Assembly: GCF_017104965.1 (NCBI RefSeq)
Contig: NZ_JAAGPR010000047.1
Coordinates: forward strand, 1-54,816
Source: Paraburkholderia sp. Ac-20340
GTDB taxonomy: Bacteria; Pseudomonadota; Gammaproteobacteria; Burkholderiales; Burkholderiaceae
Reading direction: 5' to 3'
DNA: 54,816 nucleotides
The notes below the pieces were generated by a model that ran no database searches, was not told the DNA's origin, and saw nothing but the letters and a program-made list of their open reading frames with translations. Position 1 is the stretch's first letter, and every line of letters starts with the position of its first letter. Position numbers and translations under genes: made by a program. This document shows positions 17,402 through 25,980 of the stretch, piece after piece.

Positions 17402-18382
17402 ATGAACGCACCGGAAACGCTGGACATCGGCCAGAACGAGGCGCAAGCGCCCGAAGAAGGCGGCCGCGTCGCGCTGACGAAGCGCGAGCAGAAGGAAGCC
17501 TACGAGAACAACAAGCTGTACAAGCGCATCGTGCGCCAGGTCGGCCAGGCGATCGGCGACTACAACATGATCGAGGACGGCGACAAGGTGATGGTCTGCC
17601 TGTCGGGCGGCAAGGACAGCTACGCGATGCTCGACGTGCTGATGCGTCTGCGCGAGCGCGCGCCGATCGACTTCTCGATCGTCGCCGTCAATCTCGACCA
17701 GAAGCAGCCGGGCTTCCCGGAGCACATTCTGCCCGCGTATCTCGACGAGATCGGCGTGCCGTATCACATCGAGAATCAGGACACCTACAGCATCGTCAAG
17801 CGCCTCGTGCCCGAGGGCAAGACCACGTGTTCGCTGTGCTCGCGTCTGCGCCGCGGCATTCTGTACCGCGTGGCGGGCGAGCTGGGCGCGACCAAGATCG
17901 CGCTCGGCCATCATCGCGACGACATCCTGCAGACGCTGCTGCTGAACATGTTCTACGGCGGCAAGCTCAAGGGCATGCCGCCCAAGCTGCAGTCGGACGA
18001 CGGCAAGAACATCGTGATCCGCCCGCTCGCCTACGTGAAGGAAACCGATCTGGAAAAGTACGCCGAACTGCGCGAATTCCCGATCATTCCGTGCAATCTC
18101 TGCGGCAGCCAGCCCAACCTCAAGCGCGCGGAAATGAAGGCGCTGATCCGCGAATGGGACAAGCGTTTCCCGGGCCGCATCGAGAACATGTTCAATGCGC
18201 TCGGCAAGGTGGTGCCTTCGCATCTGATGGACGCGTCGCTGTTCGACTTCAAGGGTCTGCGCACGACTGGCGAAGCCGATCCGAACGGCGATATCGCCTT
18301 CGACGAAGATCCGTGCTCGACCGAAACGGCCCCGCCGGCCGAAGGCGCGACGATCCAGTTCCGTCCGTTCGACGAGCTGTGA
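17402..18382 (+). CDS. ttcA: tRNA 2-thiocytidine(32) synthetase TtcA
   Basis: 326 aa. It has the PP-loop 'LSGGKDSYAML' for ATP activation, the CSLCSRLRRG pair of cysteines, 'ALGHHRDDILQT' and 'PCNLCGSQ', which together supply the cysteines for the [4Fe-4S] cluster of TtcA. It thiolates C32 in certain tRNAs in the cytoplasm. The start is 3 bases after the folB stop, and a terminator follows the gene. Confidence 0.95.
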   Translation: MNAPETLDIGQNEAQAPEEGGRVALTKREQKEAYENNKLYKRIVRQVGQAIGDYNMIEDGDKVMVCLSGGKDSYAMLDVLMRLRERAPIDFSIVAVNLDQKQPGFPEHILPAYLDEIGVPYHIENQDTYSIVKRLVPEGKTTCSLCSRLRRGILYRVAGELGATKIALGHHRDDILQTLLLNMFYGGKLKGMPPKLQSDDGKNIVIRPLAYVKETDLEKYAELREFPIIPCNLCGSQPNLKRAEMKALIREWDKRFPGRIENMFNALGKVVPSHLMDASLFDFKGLRTTGEADPNGDIAFDEDPCSTETAPPAEGATIQFRPFDEL

Positions 18383-18417
18383 CCGGCTGAAGCGCCAAAA
18401 AGCGAATCGGACCCCGG

Positions 18418-18453
18418 GCGGTCAGGATGCAAGGTCATCCTGACCGCTTTTTT
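18418..18453 (+). terminator. Intrinsic terminator after ttcA
   Basis: A 12-bp perfect stem gcggtcaggatg / catcctgaccgc with loop caaggt is followed by six T. It closes the folB-ttcA transcript. Confidence 0.94.
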
Positions 18454-18600
18454 ACGTCTGCTTTCAAGCCGCTGCGAGGCGTGCAAGGAAGTGTGTAAAA
18501 GAGTGTTCTATTCGGCCGACAGAGCCTGCTGGCGGGGCGTTTAAGGCATAGGCCCCATGCTAGAATCGATTGCTTCATTCCCTCTCAAGTCACCGATGCA

Positions 18601-19962
18601 ATGAACATCGTGATCCTCGCGGCAGGCATGGGCAAACGCATGCACTCCGCGCTGCCGAAAGTGCTTCACCCCCTCGCGGGCCAGCCGCTTCTCTCGCACG
18701 TCATCCACACCGCACGTTCTCTCGCGCCTACGCGGCTCGTGGTCGTGATCGGCCATGGCGGCGACGCCGTGCGTGCGGCCGTCGGCGCGCCCGACGTCCA
18801 GTTCGCCATGCAGGAGCAGCAGCTCGGCACCGGCCATGCGCTGGCGCAGGCGCTGCCGCTGCTCGACCCGTCCGTGCCCACGCTGGTGCTGTACGGCGAT
18901 GTGCCGCTCACGCGCGCCTCCACGCTCAAACGTCTGACCGACGCGGCCGGCGCGAACGCCTACGGCATCCTCACGGTGACGCTCGACAACCCCACCGGTT
19001 ACGGGCGCATCGTGCGCGGCGCAACCGGCTCGGTCGTGCGCATCGTCGAGCAGAAAGACGCAAGCGACGACGAACGCCTGATCGACGAGATCAACACCGG
19101 CATCATCGTTACGCCGACCGCGCCGCTGGAAGGCTGGCTCAACGCGCTCGGCAACGACAACGCGCAAGGCGAGTACTACCTCACCGATGTGGTCGAATCG
19201 GCCATCGCTTCGGGGCACGCCGTCGTCACGGCGCAGCCCGACGAAGAATGGGAAACGCTCGGCGTGAACAGCAAGCAGCAACTCGCGGAACTGGAGCGCG
19301 TGTATCAGCGCAACGCCGCCGATTCGCTGCTCGTCGCGGGCGTGACGCTCGCCGATCCGGCGCGTTTCGATCTGCGCGGCTCGATCAGCTGCGGGCGCGA
19401 TGTGTTCATCGACGTGAACTGCGTGTTCGAAGGCAGCGTGACGCTGGCCGACAACGTGCGCATCGGCCCGAACTGCGTGATCCGCGATGCGGTGATCGGC
19501 GCGGGCACGCGTGTGGACGCCTACACGCATATCGAAGGCGCGCAGGTGGGCGAGAACACCGTTCTCGGTCCGTACGCGCGTCTGCGCCCGGGCGCGCAGC
19601 TCGCGAACGACGTGCACATCGGCAATTTCGTCGAGGTGAAGAACGCCAACATCGGCGTGGGCTCGAAGGCGAATCACCTGAGCTACGTGGGCGATGCCGA
19701 TGTCGGCGCGGGCGTGAATATCGGCGCGGGCACCATCACCTGCAACTACGACGGCGCGAACAAGCATCGCACCGTGATCGAGGATCAGGTGTTCGTCGGC
19801 TCGGACACGCAGCTGGTCGCGCCGGTGCGCGTGGGCCGCGGCGTGACGATCGCGGCGGGCACGACGGTGTGGAAGGACGTGCCGGAAGGCACGCTCGTCC
19901 TCAACGAAAAGACCCAGATCGAAAAAACCGGCTACGTTCGGCCGGTGAAAAAGAAAAGCTGA
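18601..19962 (+). CDS. glmU: Bifunctional UDP-GlcNAc pyrophosphorylase / GlcN-1-P acetyltransferase
   Basis: 453 aa, the standard length. The N-terminal uridyltransferase shows 'LAAGMGKRMHSALPKVLH' (nucleotide-binding loop) and 'LYGDVPL' (metal Asp). The C-terminal left-handed beta-helix is visible as repeated hexapeptides (e.g. IGPNCVI, LGPYARLRPGA, IGAGTITCNYDG), with the acetyltransferase His/Tyr region 'KANHLSYVGD'. It makes UDP-GlcNAc for peptidoglycan and lipopolysaccharide. It is followed after 76 bases by glmS, which makes the amino sugar upstream in the same pathway. Confidence 0.97.
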   Translation: MNIVILAAGMGKRMHSALPKVLHPLAGQPLLSHVIHTARSLAPTRLVVVIGHGGDAVRAAVGAPDVQFAMQEQQLGTGHALAQALPLLDPSVPTLVLYGDVPLTRASTLKRLTDAAGANAYGILTVTLDNPTGYGRIVRGATGSVVRIVEQKDASDDERLIDEINTGIIVTPTAPLEGWLNALGNDNAQGEYYLTDVVESAIASGHAVVTAQPDEEWETLGVNSKQQLAELERVYQRNAADSLLVAGVTLADPARFDLRGSISCGRDVFIDVNCVFEGSVTLADNVRIGPNCVIRDAVIGAGTRVDAYTHIEGAQVGENTVLGPYARLRPGAQLANDVHIGNFVEVKNANIGVGSKANHLSYVGDADVGAGVNIGAGTITCNYDGANKHRTVIEDQVFVGSDTQLVAPVRVGRGVTIAAGTTVWKDVPEGTLVLNEKTQIEKTGYVRPVKKKS

Positions 19963-20038
19963 ACGGCAGGACATTTCGGGCGGCATGTGCGCAGTCGTTG
20001 CGCGCCGCCCCGCCTCTCATTGCAAAGGATCGAACTCC

Positions 20039-21859
20039 ATGTGCGGCATCGTCGGCGCAGTAGCGCAACGTAATATCGTCCCCGTTCTTATCGAAGGACT
20101 GCGGCGACTCGAATACCGCGGCTACGACTCGTGCGGCGTGGCCACCGTCACGGCGCAAGGTCCGCAGCGCGTGCGCAGCGTCTCGCGCGTGGCCGAACTC
20201 GACGAACAGGTGCGCGAAGCCCATTTCGAAGGCGTGACCGGTATCGCGCACACGCGCTGGGCCACCCACGGCGCGCCGACCGTCAACAACGCGCACCCGA
20301 TCTTCTCGCGCGACGCGATGGCGATCGTGCACAACGGCATCATCGAAAACTACGAATCGCTGCGCGAAACGCTGCGCGCGCAGGGCTACGAGTTCGTCTC
20401 GCAGACCGACACCGAAGTCATCGCGCACCTGATCCATAGCTGCTACAAGGGCGATCTGTTCGCCGCCGTGCGCGAAGCCGTGCAGCAACTGGCGGGCGCG
20501 TATGCGATCGGCGTGGTGCACAAGGATCAGCCGCATGTGGTGGTGGGCGCGCGCGCGGGTTCGCCGCTCGTGGTCGGTTATGGCGAAGGCGAGAACTTCA
20601 TCGCTTCGGATGCGCTGGCGATCGCGGGCAGCGCGAGCCGCATCAGCTATCTGGAAGAGGGCGACGTCTGCGAGATTTCGCTGGAAGGCGTGCGTATCGC
20701 CGACCGCGCGGGCAACATCGTGACGCGTGAAGCGCGCGACGTGCAGGCCTACGGCGGCGCGGTCGATCTCGGCCCGTATCGTCATTACATGCAGAAGGAA
20801 ATCTTCGAGCAGCCGCGCGCAATCGCCGACACGATTCCCGCCGCCGACGAAGCCTTCGACCCCGTGCTGTTCGGTGACAACGCCGCCGGCGTGTTCAAGG
20901 ACATCGACAGCATCCTGATCCTCGCTTGCGGTACGAGCTACTACGCCGGCCTCACGGCGAAGTACTGGCTCGAATCGGTCGCGAAGATCCGTACCGATGT
21001 CGAAATCGCCAGCGAATACCGTTACCGCGAATCGGTGCCGAACCCGCGTTCGCTGGTCGTGACGATCTCGCAATCGGGCGAAACGGCGGACACGCTCGCC
21101 GCGCTCAAGCACGCGCAATCGCTCGGCATGCAGCACACGCTGGCCGTGTGCAACGTGGCGACCAGCGCGATGGTGCGGCTGACCGAATTCAAGTTCCTCA
21201 CGCACGCGGGCCGCGAAATCGGCGTGGCGTCGACCAAGGCGTTCACGACGCAGCTCGTCGGCCTGTTCATTCTGGCCGTGACACTGGGCAAGCTGCGCGG
21301 TCATGTGAACGCTCGGCAGGAAGCCGCTTACCTGAAGCTGCTGCGCCACCTGCCGGCGGCGCTCAATGGCGTGCTGGCACTGGAGCCGCAGATCATCGCG
21401 TGGTCGGAAGAGTTCGCGCGCAAGGAAAACGCGCTGTTCCTCGGCCGTGGGCTGCATTACCCGATCGCGCTCGAAGGCGCGCTCAAGCTCAAGGAAATCT
21501 CCTACATCCACGCGGAAGCCTATCCGGCGGGCGAACTGAAGCACGGCCCGCTCGCGCTGGTGACGGAGGCCATGCCGGTGGTGACGGTTGCGCCGAACGA
21601 CGCGTTGCTCGAAAAGCTCAAGTCGAACGTGCAGGAAGTGCGCGCCCGCGGCGGCCAGCTGTACGTGTTCGCCGACGCCGATACGCACATCACGAGCGAA
21701 GAGGGCATTCACGTGATCCGCATGCCGGAGCACTACGGTCTGCTCTCGCCGATCCTGCACGTGGTACCGCTGCAGTTGCTCGCGTATCACACGGCCTGCG
21801 CGCGTGGCACGGACGTGGACAAGCCGCGTAACCTCGCGAAATCGGTGACGGTCGAATAA
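20039..21859 (+). CDS. glmS: Glutamine:fructose-6-phosphate aminotransferase (isomerizing)
   Basis: 606 aa from ATG 20039, chosen so that Cys2 (MCGIVGAV) is the N-terminal nucleophile of the class II glutaminase domain; the longer frame from 19985 would bury this Cys. Motifs include 'HTRWATHG', 'HNGIIENY', two SIS domains ('ACGTSYYAG', 'TISQSGETADT', 'GRGLHYPIALEGALKLKE') and the C-terminal 'KPRNLAKSVTVE' tail. It makes glucosamine-6-phosphate, feeding GlmU. No ribozyme-type leader is visible in the 76-base gap after glmU. Confidence 0.97.
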   Translation: MCGIVGAVAQRNIVPVLIEGLRRLEYRGYDSCGVATVTAQGPQRVRSVSRVAELDEQVREAHFEGVTGIAHTRWATHGAPTVNNAHPIFSRDAMAIVHNGIIENYESLRETLRAQGYEFVSQTDTEVIAHLIHSCYKGDLFAAVREAVQQLAGAYAIGVVHKDQPHVVVGARAGSPLVVGYGEGENFIASDALAIAGSASRISYLEEGDVCEISLEGVRIADRAGNIVTREARDVQAYGGAVDLGPYRHYMQKEIFEQPRAIADTIPAADEAFDPVLFGDNAAGVFKDIDSILILACGTSYYAGLTAKYWLESVAKIRTDVEIASEYRYRESVPNPRSLVVTISQSGETADTLAALKHAQSLGMQHTLAVCNVATSAMVRLTEFKFLTHAGREIGVASTKAFTTQLVGLFILAVTLGKLRGHVNARQEAAYLKLLRHLPAALNGVLALEPQIIAWSEEFARKENALFLGRGLHYPIALEGALKLKEISYIHAEAYPAGELKHGPLALVTEAMPVVTVAPNDALLEKLKSNVQEVRARGGQLYVFADADTHITSEEGIHVIRMPEHYGLLSPILHVVPLQLLAYHTACARGTDVDKPRNLAKSVTVE

Positions 21860-21860
21860 G

Positions 21861-21940
21861 GCTGCTTGAGCCTGATTGAGCCTGATTGAGCCTGATTGAG
21901 CCTGATTGAGCCTGATTGAGCCTGATTGAGGCTGCTTGAG
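21861..21940. repeat. Perfect 10-bp tandem repeat after glmS
   Basis: Six identical copies of cctgattgag (21871-21930) are flanked on each side by one copy of the variant gctgcttgag (21861-21870 and 21931-21940), in exact 10-bp register. The array starts one base after the glmS stop and lies before its terminator, so it is transcribed as the glmS 3' UTR. Its perfection points to recent slippage expansion. Confidence 0.95.
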
Positions 21941-21968
21941 ACTGTTTGCCGGTTGTGCAGAAAGACGA

Positions 21969-21996
21969 AGCGTCGGATGAAAATCCGGCGCTTTTT
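21969..21996 (+). terminator. Intrinsic terminator of glmS
   Basis: A 10-bp stem agcgtcggat / atccggcgct (one G-U pair) with a GAAA tetraloop is followed by TTTTT. It lies after the tandem repeat. Confidence 0.88.
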
Positions 21997-22164
21997 CTTT
22001 TGCGCGCACGTTTATATCGCCGCGCAATGCATTGTGCATACAAGATTTTCAGATACGCGCAATTGATGCAGACTTGCGCCAGTTTGTTTTCGTCTGACAT
22101 TAGCGGCGGCCAGGTAGCAACCAAGGCAGCGGCATCAGGCGAACGAGTTCTGGAGCGACGTCTT

Positions 22165-23424
22165 ATGTATCGATGGGGATGGCTTGCAGCGCTGCTGGTT
22201 TGCGCAGGCGTGCACGCGGCGGATGTGGCGGACGCGTCGAGCGTCGACGAAAACGCAACTAACACCAGTAGCACCGAGGTCACCTCGCAGGACGCCACGG
22301 CAAGCGCCAACGTCTGCAACCACGCCGATCTGGGCGCCGATCCCAGACCCGCGGTAGACGCGATTGCGCTCAAGCATCCACAAGACCGCGTCACCGACCT
22401 GACCGGCGCGCTCTCCGACGCCTGTAAAGCCGATCTCATCGCGCGCCTCGCCAGGCTCGAACAGCGCACTGGCGTGCAGCTCGCCGTGCTGCTCGTGCCT
22501 AGCACCGGCAACGACACGATCGAGCAATACGCCACCAAAATCTTCGAGCAATGGCGGCTCGGCCAGCAGATCATCGACAACGGCATGCTGCTGCTGGTCT
22601 CGCTGAACGACCGGCACGTGCGCATCGAAGTGGGTTACGGGCTGGAAGGCACGATCACCGATCTGACGGCCAGCCGCATCATCCGTCAGCGCATCGTGCC
22701 GGAGTTCAGGATGTGGAATTACGAAGCCGGCGTCAGCGCCGCGGTGGACGATCTGGCGCTGCGCCTGGGCGACACCAGCGCCAGGCCGCCTGCGTTGCCG
22801 CTCGTCGAGCATCTCGGCGTCACGCTGTTCTGGACCGTGTTTATCCTCGCCAACCTGGCGTTCGGCACCATCGCGGCCTGGCGCAAGATTCACCTCGGCG
22901 TGGCGCTGGGCAGCGCCTACGCGGCGGCGGCGATCGTCGGACTGGGCTGTCTTGCCACCGGCCAGTTCGAACTCGAGCATGGCATCAAGGCGCTGCAAGG
23001 CATGCTGATGTTCCCGGCGATCGCCAGTTGGCCGCTCTTCGCGATCGGCTGCGGCCTGTACAACTCGAAGTCCATCCGCAAGTACATGGTGCTTGGGTGC
23101 GCTTTGCTGATCGTCTCCGTCGTGACGGGCTGCGTGATGGGCTACGCGTTCAGCGATGTGCTGATGCTGATGTCGCTCCTCTGGACCGCACTCGCGCTGG
23201 TCGCCGCCTGGATCGAGCAGGCTATCCGCAGCGCGCGCGGCACCGGCGGCACCCGGTCTTCGTCTGATTCCACTTACATTCCCACGTCCAGTTCCTCTTC
23301 GTCGGATTCGGGTTCGGGCTGGTTTTCCAGTTCGAGCTCCGATTCGGGCGGATCGTCCGATTCCGGCTGGTCCGGCGGCGATGGCGGCGACAGTGGCGGT
23401 GGCGGCGCGTCCGATAGCTGGTGA
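22165..23424 (+). CDS. TPM-domain (YgcG-like) membrane protein
   Basis: 419 aa from ATG 22165, preceded by GGAG; the frame is open from 21946, but the upstream part overlaps the glmS terminator. A signal peptide (residues ~1-20, ending VHAAD) is followed by a TPM domain (~60-190) with 'VTDLTGALSDAC', 'VQLAVLLVPSTG', 'WRLGQQIIDNGMLLLVS' and 'VEVGYGLEG'-type motif (here RIEVGYGLEGTITD). Three to four transmembrane helices (~215-345) come next, then a Ser/Gly/Asp-rich tail of about 50 residues. This fits a periplasmic TPM domain with a membrane anchor. It is followed by lemA, a frequent partner of TPM proteins; function is unknown. Confidence 0.83.
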   Translation: MYRWGWLAALLVCAGVHAADVADASSVDENATNTSSTEVTSQDATASANVCNHADLGADPRPAVDAIALKHPQDRVTDLTGALSDACKADLIARLARLEQRTGVQLAVLLVPSTGNDTIEQYATKIFEQWRLGQQIIDNGMLLLVSLNDRHVRIEVGYGLEGTITDLTASRIIRQRIVPEFRMWNYEAGVSAAVDDLALRLGDTSARPPALPLVEHLGVTLFWTVFILANLAFGTIAAWRKIHLGVALGSAYAAAAIVGLGCLATGQFELEHGIKALQGMLMFPAIASWPLFAIGCGLYNSKSIRKYMVLGCALLIVSVVTGCVMGYAFSDVLMLMSLLWTALALVAAWIEQAIRSARGTGGTRSSSDSTYIPTSSSSSSDSGSGWFSSSSSDSGGSSDSGWSGGDGGDSGGGGASDSW

Positions 23425-23464
23425 CGCCGCGTATTTTTCAACTCAACGAACAGGAATGCACACC

Positions 23465-24079
23465 ATGAAGTGGCTTCGCATCGTGCTGGCTTGTCTGATT
23501 TTTGCGCCGCTGACGGGCTGCGGCTACAACGCGATCCAGTCATCCGACGAGGACGTGAACGCCGCCTGGTCCGAGGTGCTGAACCAGTATCAGCGCCGCG
23601 CCGATCTCGTGCCGAATCTCGCGGCGGCCGTCAAGGGCTACGCCGCGCATGAAGCGAGTGTGCTCACGCAGGTGACCGAGGCGCGCGCCCGCGTCGGCAG
23701 CGTGCAGATGACGCCGGAGATGGCGAAGGACCCGAACGCGCTGGCGGCATTCGATGCGCGTCAAGGCGAGCTCACGAGCGCGCTGAGCCGTTTGATGGTG
23801 GTATCCGAGAGCTATCCACAACTGAAGGCCGACGGCGTCTTCAGGGACCTCCAGGTGCAGCTGGAGGGCACCGAGAACCGTATCGCGGTCGCGCGGGGTC
23901 GCTATATCCGCACGGTGCAGCAGTACAACGTGCAGATCCGGCAGTTTCCCGGCGTGCTGGTGGCGAAGGCGTTCGGCTATCAGCCGCGGCCGAATTTCAG
24001 CGTGACGGACGAAGCGGCGATCTCGAAGGCGCCGACGCTGGACTTCACGCCGCAGAAAGCGGGCACGGCTGCGCAGTAG
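23465..24079 (+). CDS. lemA: LemA family lipoprotein
   Basis: 204 aa from ATG 23465. The signal peptide ends in the lipobox LTGC (Cys at about residue 19), so it is a predicted lipoprotein. Family motifs follow: 'EDVNAAWSEVLNQYQRRADLVPNL', with the typical (N..Q.W..V...YQRR.DLIPNLV) pattern, then a long coiled-coil region and the terminal 'FGYQPRPNF'. It lies 40 bases after the TPM-domain gene, the common pairing of LemA with YgcG-type proteins in bacteria. The role is unknown; envelope maintenance is an inference. Confidence 0.88.
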   Translation: MKWLRIVLACLIFAPLTGCGYNAIQSSDEDVNAAWSEVLNQYQRRADLVPNLAAAVKGYAAHEASVLTQVTEARARVGSVQMTPEMAKDPNALAAFDARQGELTSALSRLMVVSESYPQLKADGVFRDLQVQLEGTENRIAVARGRYIRTVQQYNVQIRQFPGVLVAKAFGYQPRPNFSVTDEAAISKAPTLDFTPQKAGTAAQ

Positions 24080-24096
24080 GCAGAAGCGGCGAGCGC

Positions 24097-24411
24097 TTAT
24101 TGCTCGTCATCGTCGTCGTGATGATGCTTGTACCAGCCGCGATGATGGCCGTGATCGTGCCAGCGACGGTCGTCGTCGCCTTCGTCGCGGTAGCCGTAGG
24201 CATAACCATAGGCGGGCGCCACGTAGGTCACCGGCGCTTCCTGATAGACCACCGGCGGCGGCGCGGCGTAGACAGGCGCGGGCACGCCCAGCATGACGCT
24301 GACGTCGGTATGCGCCGACGCCTCGCCGGCCGCGAGCGCACAGGCAAGCGCCGCCATCGACAGCGCCGACGCCCGCAGGGCGCGCTTGAATGTGATTTCC
24401 GTGATTCCCAT
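24097..24411 (-). CDS. Small secreted protein with His/Asp-rich tail
   Basis: 104 aa from ATG 24411, after a GAGGGG site. A signal peptide (residues ~1-33, ending GEASA-HT) is followed by a Pro/Ala/Tyr/Val-rich middle (APPPVVYQEAP, AYGYAYGYR) and a tail in which His and Asp alternate in clusters (WHDHGHHRGWYKHHHDDDDEQ, shown here in parts: HDHGHH, KHHHDDDD). Such tails bind divalent metals such as Ni, Zn or Cu. No family assignment beyond periplasmic PXPV-like small proteins is possible. It is convergent with lemA, 17 bases apart. Confidence 0.72.
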   Translation of the reverse strand: MGITEITFKRALRASALSMAALACALAAGEASAHTDVSVMLGVPAPVYAAPPPVVYQEAPVTYVAPAYGYAYGYRDEGDDDRRWHDHGHHRGWYKHHHDDDDEQ

Positions 24412-24612
24412 GATGATCCCCTCTGATTGCTTTGATGGGCGGCATCGTAGGCAATGGAATCGTTCAAGGGTGATACGGTCTGCATACGGCTGTAACCGGG
24501 TGTAAGCCGCCCAGCGGGCCTCGCGCCCCTGCCGCACGCCGAAGCGCAGCGTCATAATGGCGTCGGTCGAATCGACTCATGACAGCATCCCACCGCTATT
24601 CAGGCGCACATT

Positions 24613-25374
24613 ATGCAACTAACCGAACAACAGCGAACCGTCTCCGCGAAGCTGCCACGCCTTTACGTGTTTTCCGGCGCCGGATTGTCTGCAGAAAGCG
24701 GCATTTCGACGTTTCGGACCGGCGACGGCATCTGGACGCACACGAGCATCGACGAAGTCTGCAACTACCACACGTGGCGTCGTAACCGGCCTGCGGTGTT
24801 CCGCTTCTATAACCAGCGCATCGCCGAATGCGCGGGCGCGACGCCGAACGACGCGCACCGCCTGCTGGCCCGGTGGCAGGACACCTGGGGCACGGAACGT
24901 GTGCACCTGATCACGCAAAACATCGACGGTCTGCTGGAAGAAGCGGGCGCGCGCCAGGTCACGCATCTGCACGGCGACATGATTTCGTTGCTCTGCACCG
25001 ATTGCGATTACCGCTTTCCGACCAGTAGCGCCGGTATGGACGCCAACGCCGCGTGCCCGTCGTGCGGCGTGGTGGAAAGCGTCAAGCCTGGCGTGGTGTT
25101 CTTCAACGAAGCCGCGCCCGAATACGAAACGCTCTGGCGTATCCAGCAGGCCATGAGCGACGACGACATTTTTATCGCCATCGGCACGTCGTTCGAGGTG
25201 ATTCCGCCCGAGCGTCTGCTGCCGCCGTCGCGTTATGGCCGCCACGCGCGCAACGTGCTGGTGGACCCGGCGCCGAGCCGCACGGAATGCTTCGGGGTCA
25301 TCGAGCCGGAACCGGCGACGGTCGGCCTGCGCAAGCTCGAGCCCGAGATCGAGCGGATGATGGCAGGCGGCTGA
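24613..25374 (+). CDS. cobB: NAD-dependent protein deacylase (sirtuin)
   Basis: 253 aa. Sirtuin signatures are 'VFSGAGLSAESGISTFR' (NAD-binding), 'TQNIDGLLEEAG', the catalytic His in 'HLHGD', a Cys4 zinc site (CTDC and CPSC) and 'KPGVVFFNE'. The motif Y66-N-Q-R69 reproduces the Tyr-x-x-Arg pair that lets E. coli CobB and human SIRT5 take succinyl-lysine, so both deacetylase and desuccinylase activity are likely. A terminator follows 35 bases after the stop. Confidence 0.92.
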   Translation: MQLTEQQRTVSAKLPRLYVFSGAGLSAESGISTFRTGDGIWTHTSIDEVCNYHTWRRNRPAVFRFYNQRIAECAGATPNDAHRLLARWQDTWGTERVHLITQNIDGLLEEAGARQVTHLHGDMISLLCTDCDYRFPTSSAGMDANAACPSCGVVESVKPGVVFFNEAAPEYETLWRIQQAMSDDDIFIAIGTSFEVIPPERLLPPSRYGRHARNVLVDPAPSRTECFGVIEPEPATVGLRKLEPEIERMMAGG

Positions 25375-25408
25375 GCAAGCCGCGCCGGAACCGCTGAATT
25401 AGCCTTGC

Positions 25409-25442
25409 AGGCGTGCTGGCGCAGTAGCCGCACGCCTTTTTT
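25409..25442 (+). terminator. Intrinsic terminator after the sirtuin gene
   Basis: An outer 8-bp stem aggcgtgc / gcacgcct and an inner ggc/gcc stem are followed by six T. It lies just before the CinA-like gene. Confidence 0.85.
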
Positions 25443-25462
25443 ACGTCCTACGTCTTGAGCAG

Positions 25463-25945
25463 ATGAACATTTCCAGACAGATCGTCGGTTATCTGAAGTC
25501 GCGCGAGCTTGTGCTTGCGAGCATCGAAACCTGTACCGCCGGGACGCTGGGCGCGGCGCTCGCGGATTTGCCGGGCGCGTCGGCGTGTCTCGATATCGGC
25601 ATCGTCGCGCATACGGAGCGCGCGCTGGCGCAGTGGCCGGGTTTGTCGACGGAGTTCGATACAGCCGATGAGGCGTGCGGCAGGAAGCTGGCCGAGGCTT
25701 TGCTTGCGCAGCGCGAAGCGCTCGCAAATGTGGCACTGGTCAGTCTCGGGTGGTTCACGGCGGAAGAGGGGAGTCGCGAACCCATCGCGCACGTGTTCGC
25801 ATGGGCGTGCCGGAATCGCGATGCCGTGGCGAGCGCGAGCGAGACCGTGCTTTTTTCGGGAAGGCGCGCGGAGGTCAGGCGTTCGATCGCACGACGCGCG
25901 TTGCTTGGCCTGCCACGTTTCGTCGATTCTGTTCTTGCGCGTTAG
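25463..25945 (+). CDS. CinA C-terminal domain-like protein
   Basis: 160 aa, the size of a stand-alone CinA C-terminal (PncC, NMN amidohydrolase) domain. The start of the domain is recognisable: 'VLASIETCTAGTLGAALADLPGASACLDIGIVAHT' lines up with the family pattern A-E-S-C-T-G-G...PG.S. The conserved catalytic-region Ser is Thr23 here and the second Gly position is Ala26. The Lys that usually follows the 'Y(S/T)N' strand is also missing. It may therefore be an inactive or re-purposed homologue rather than a working NMN deamidase. Confidence 0.68.
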   Translation: MNISRQIVGYLKSRELVLASIETCTAGTLGAALADLPGASACLDIGIVAHTERALAQWPGLSTEFDTADEACGRKLAEALLAQREALANVALVSLGWFTAEEGSREPIAHVFAWACRNRDAVASASETVLFSGRRAEVRRSIARRALLGLPRFVDSVLAR

Positions 25946-25980
25946 CGCGCTGGATCTGCGCGAAGCAGCACGGCGCGTGA

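Noticed and set aside
19963..20038. glmS ribozyme in the leader
   Set aside because: The gap between glmU and glmS is only 76 bases and lacks the conserved core; the glmS ribozyme is known from Gram-positive bacteria.
21861..21940. CRISPR array
   Set aside because: The units are 10 bp, adjoining and without spacers; no cas genes are present.
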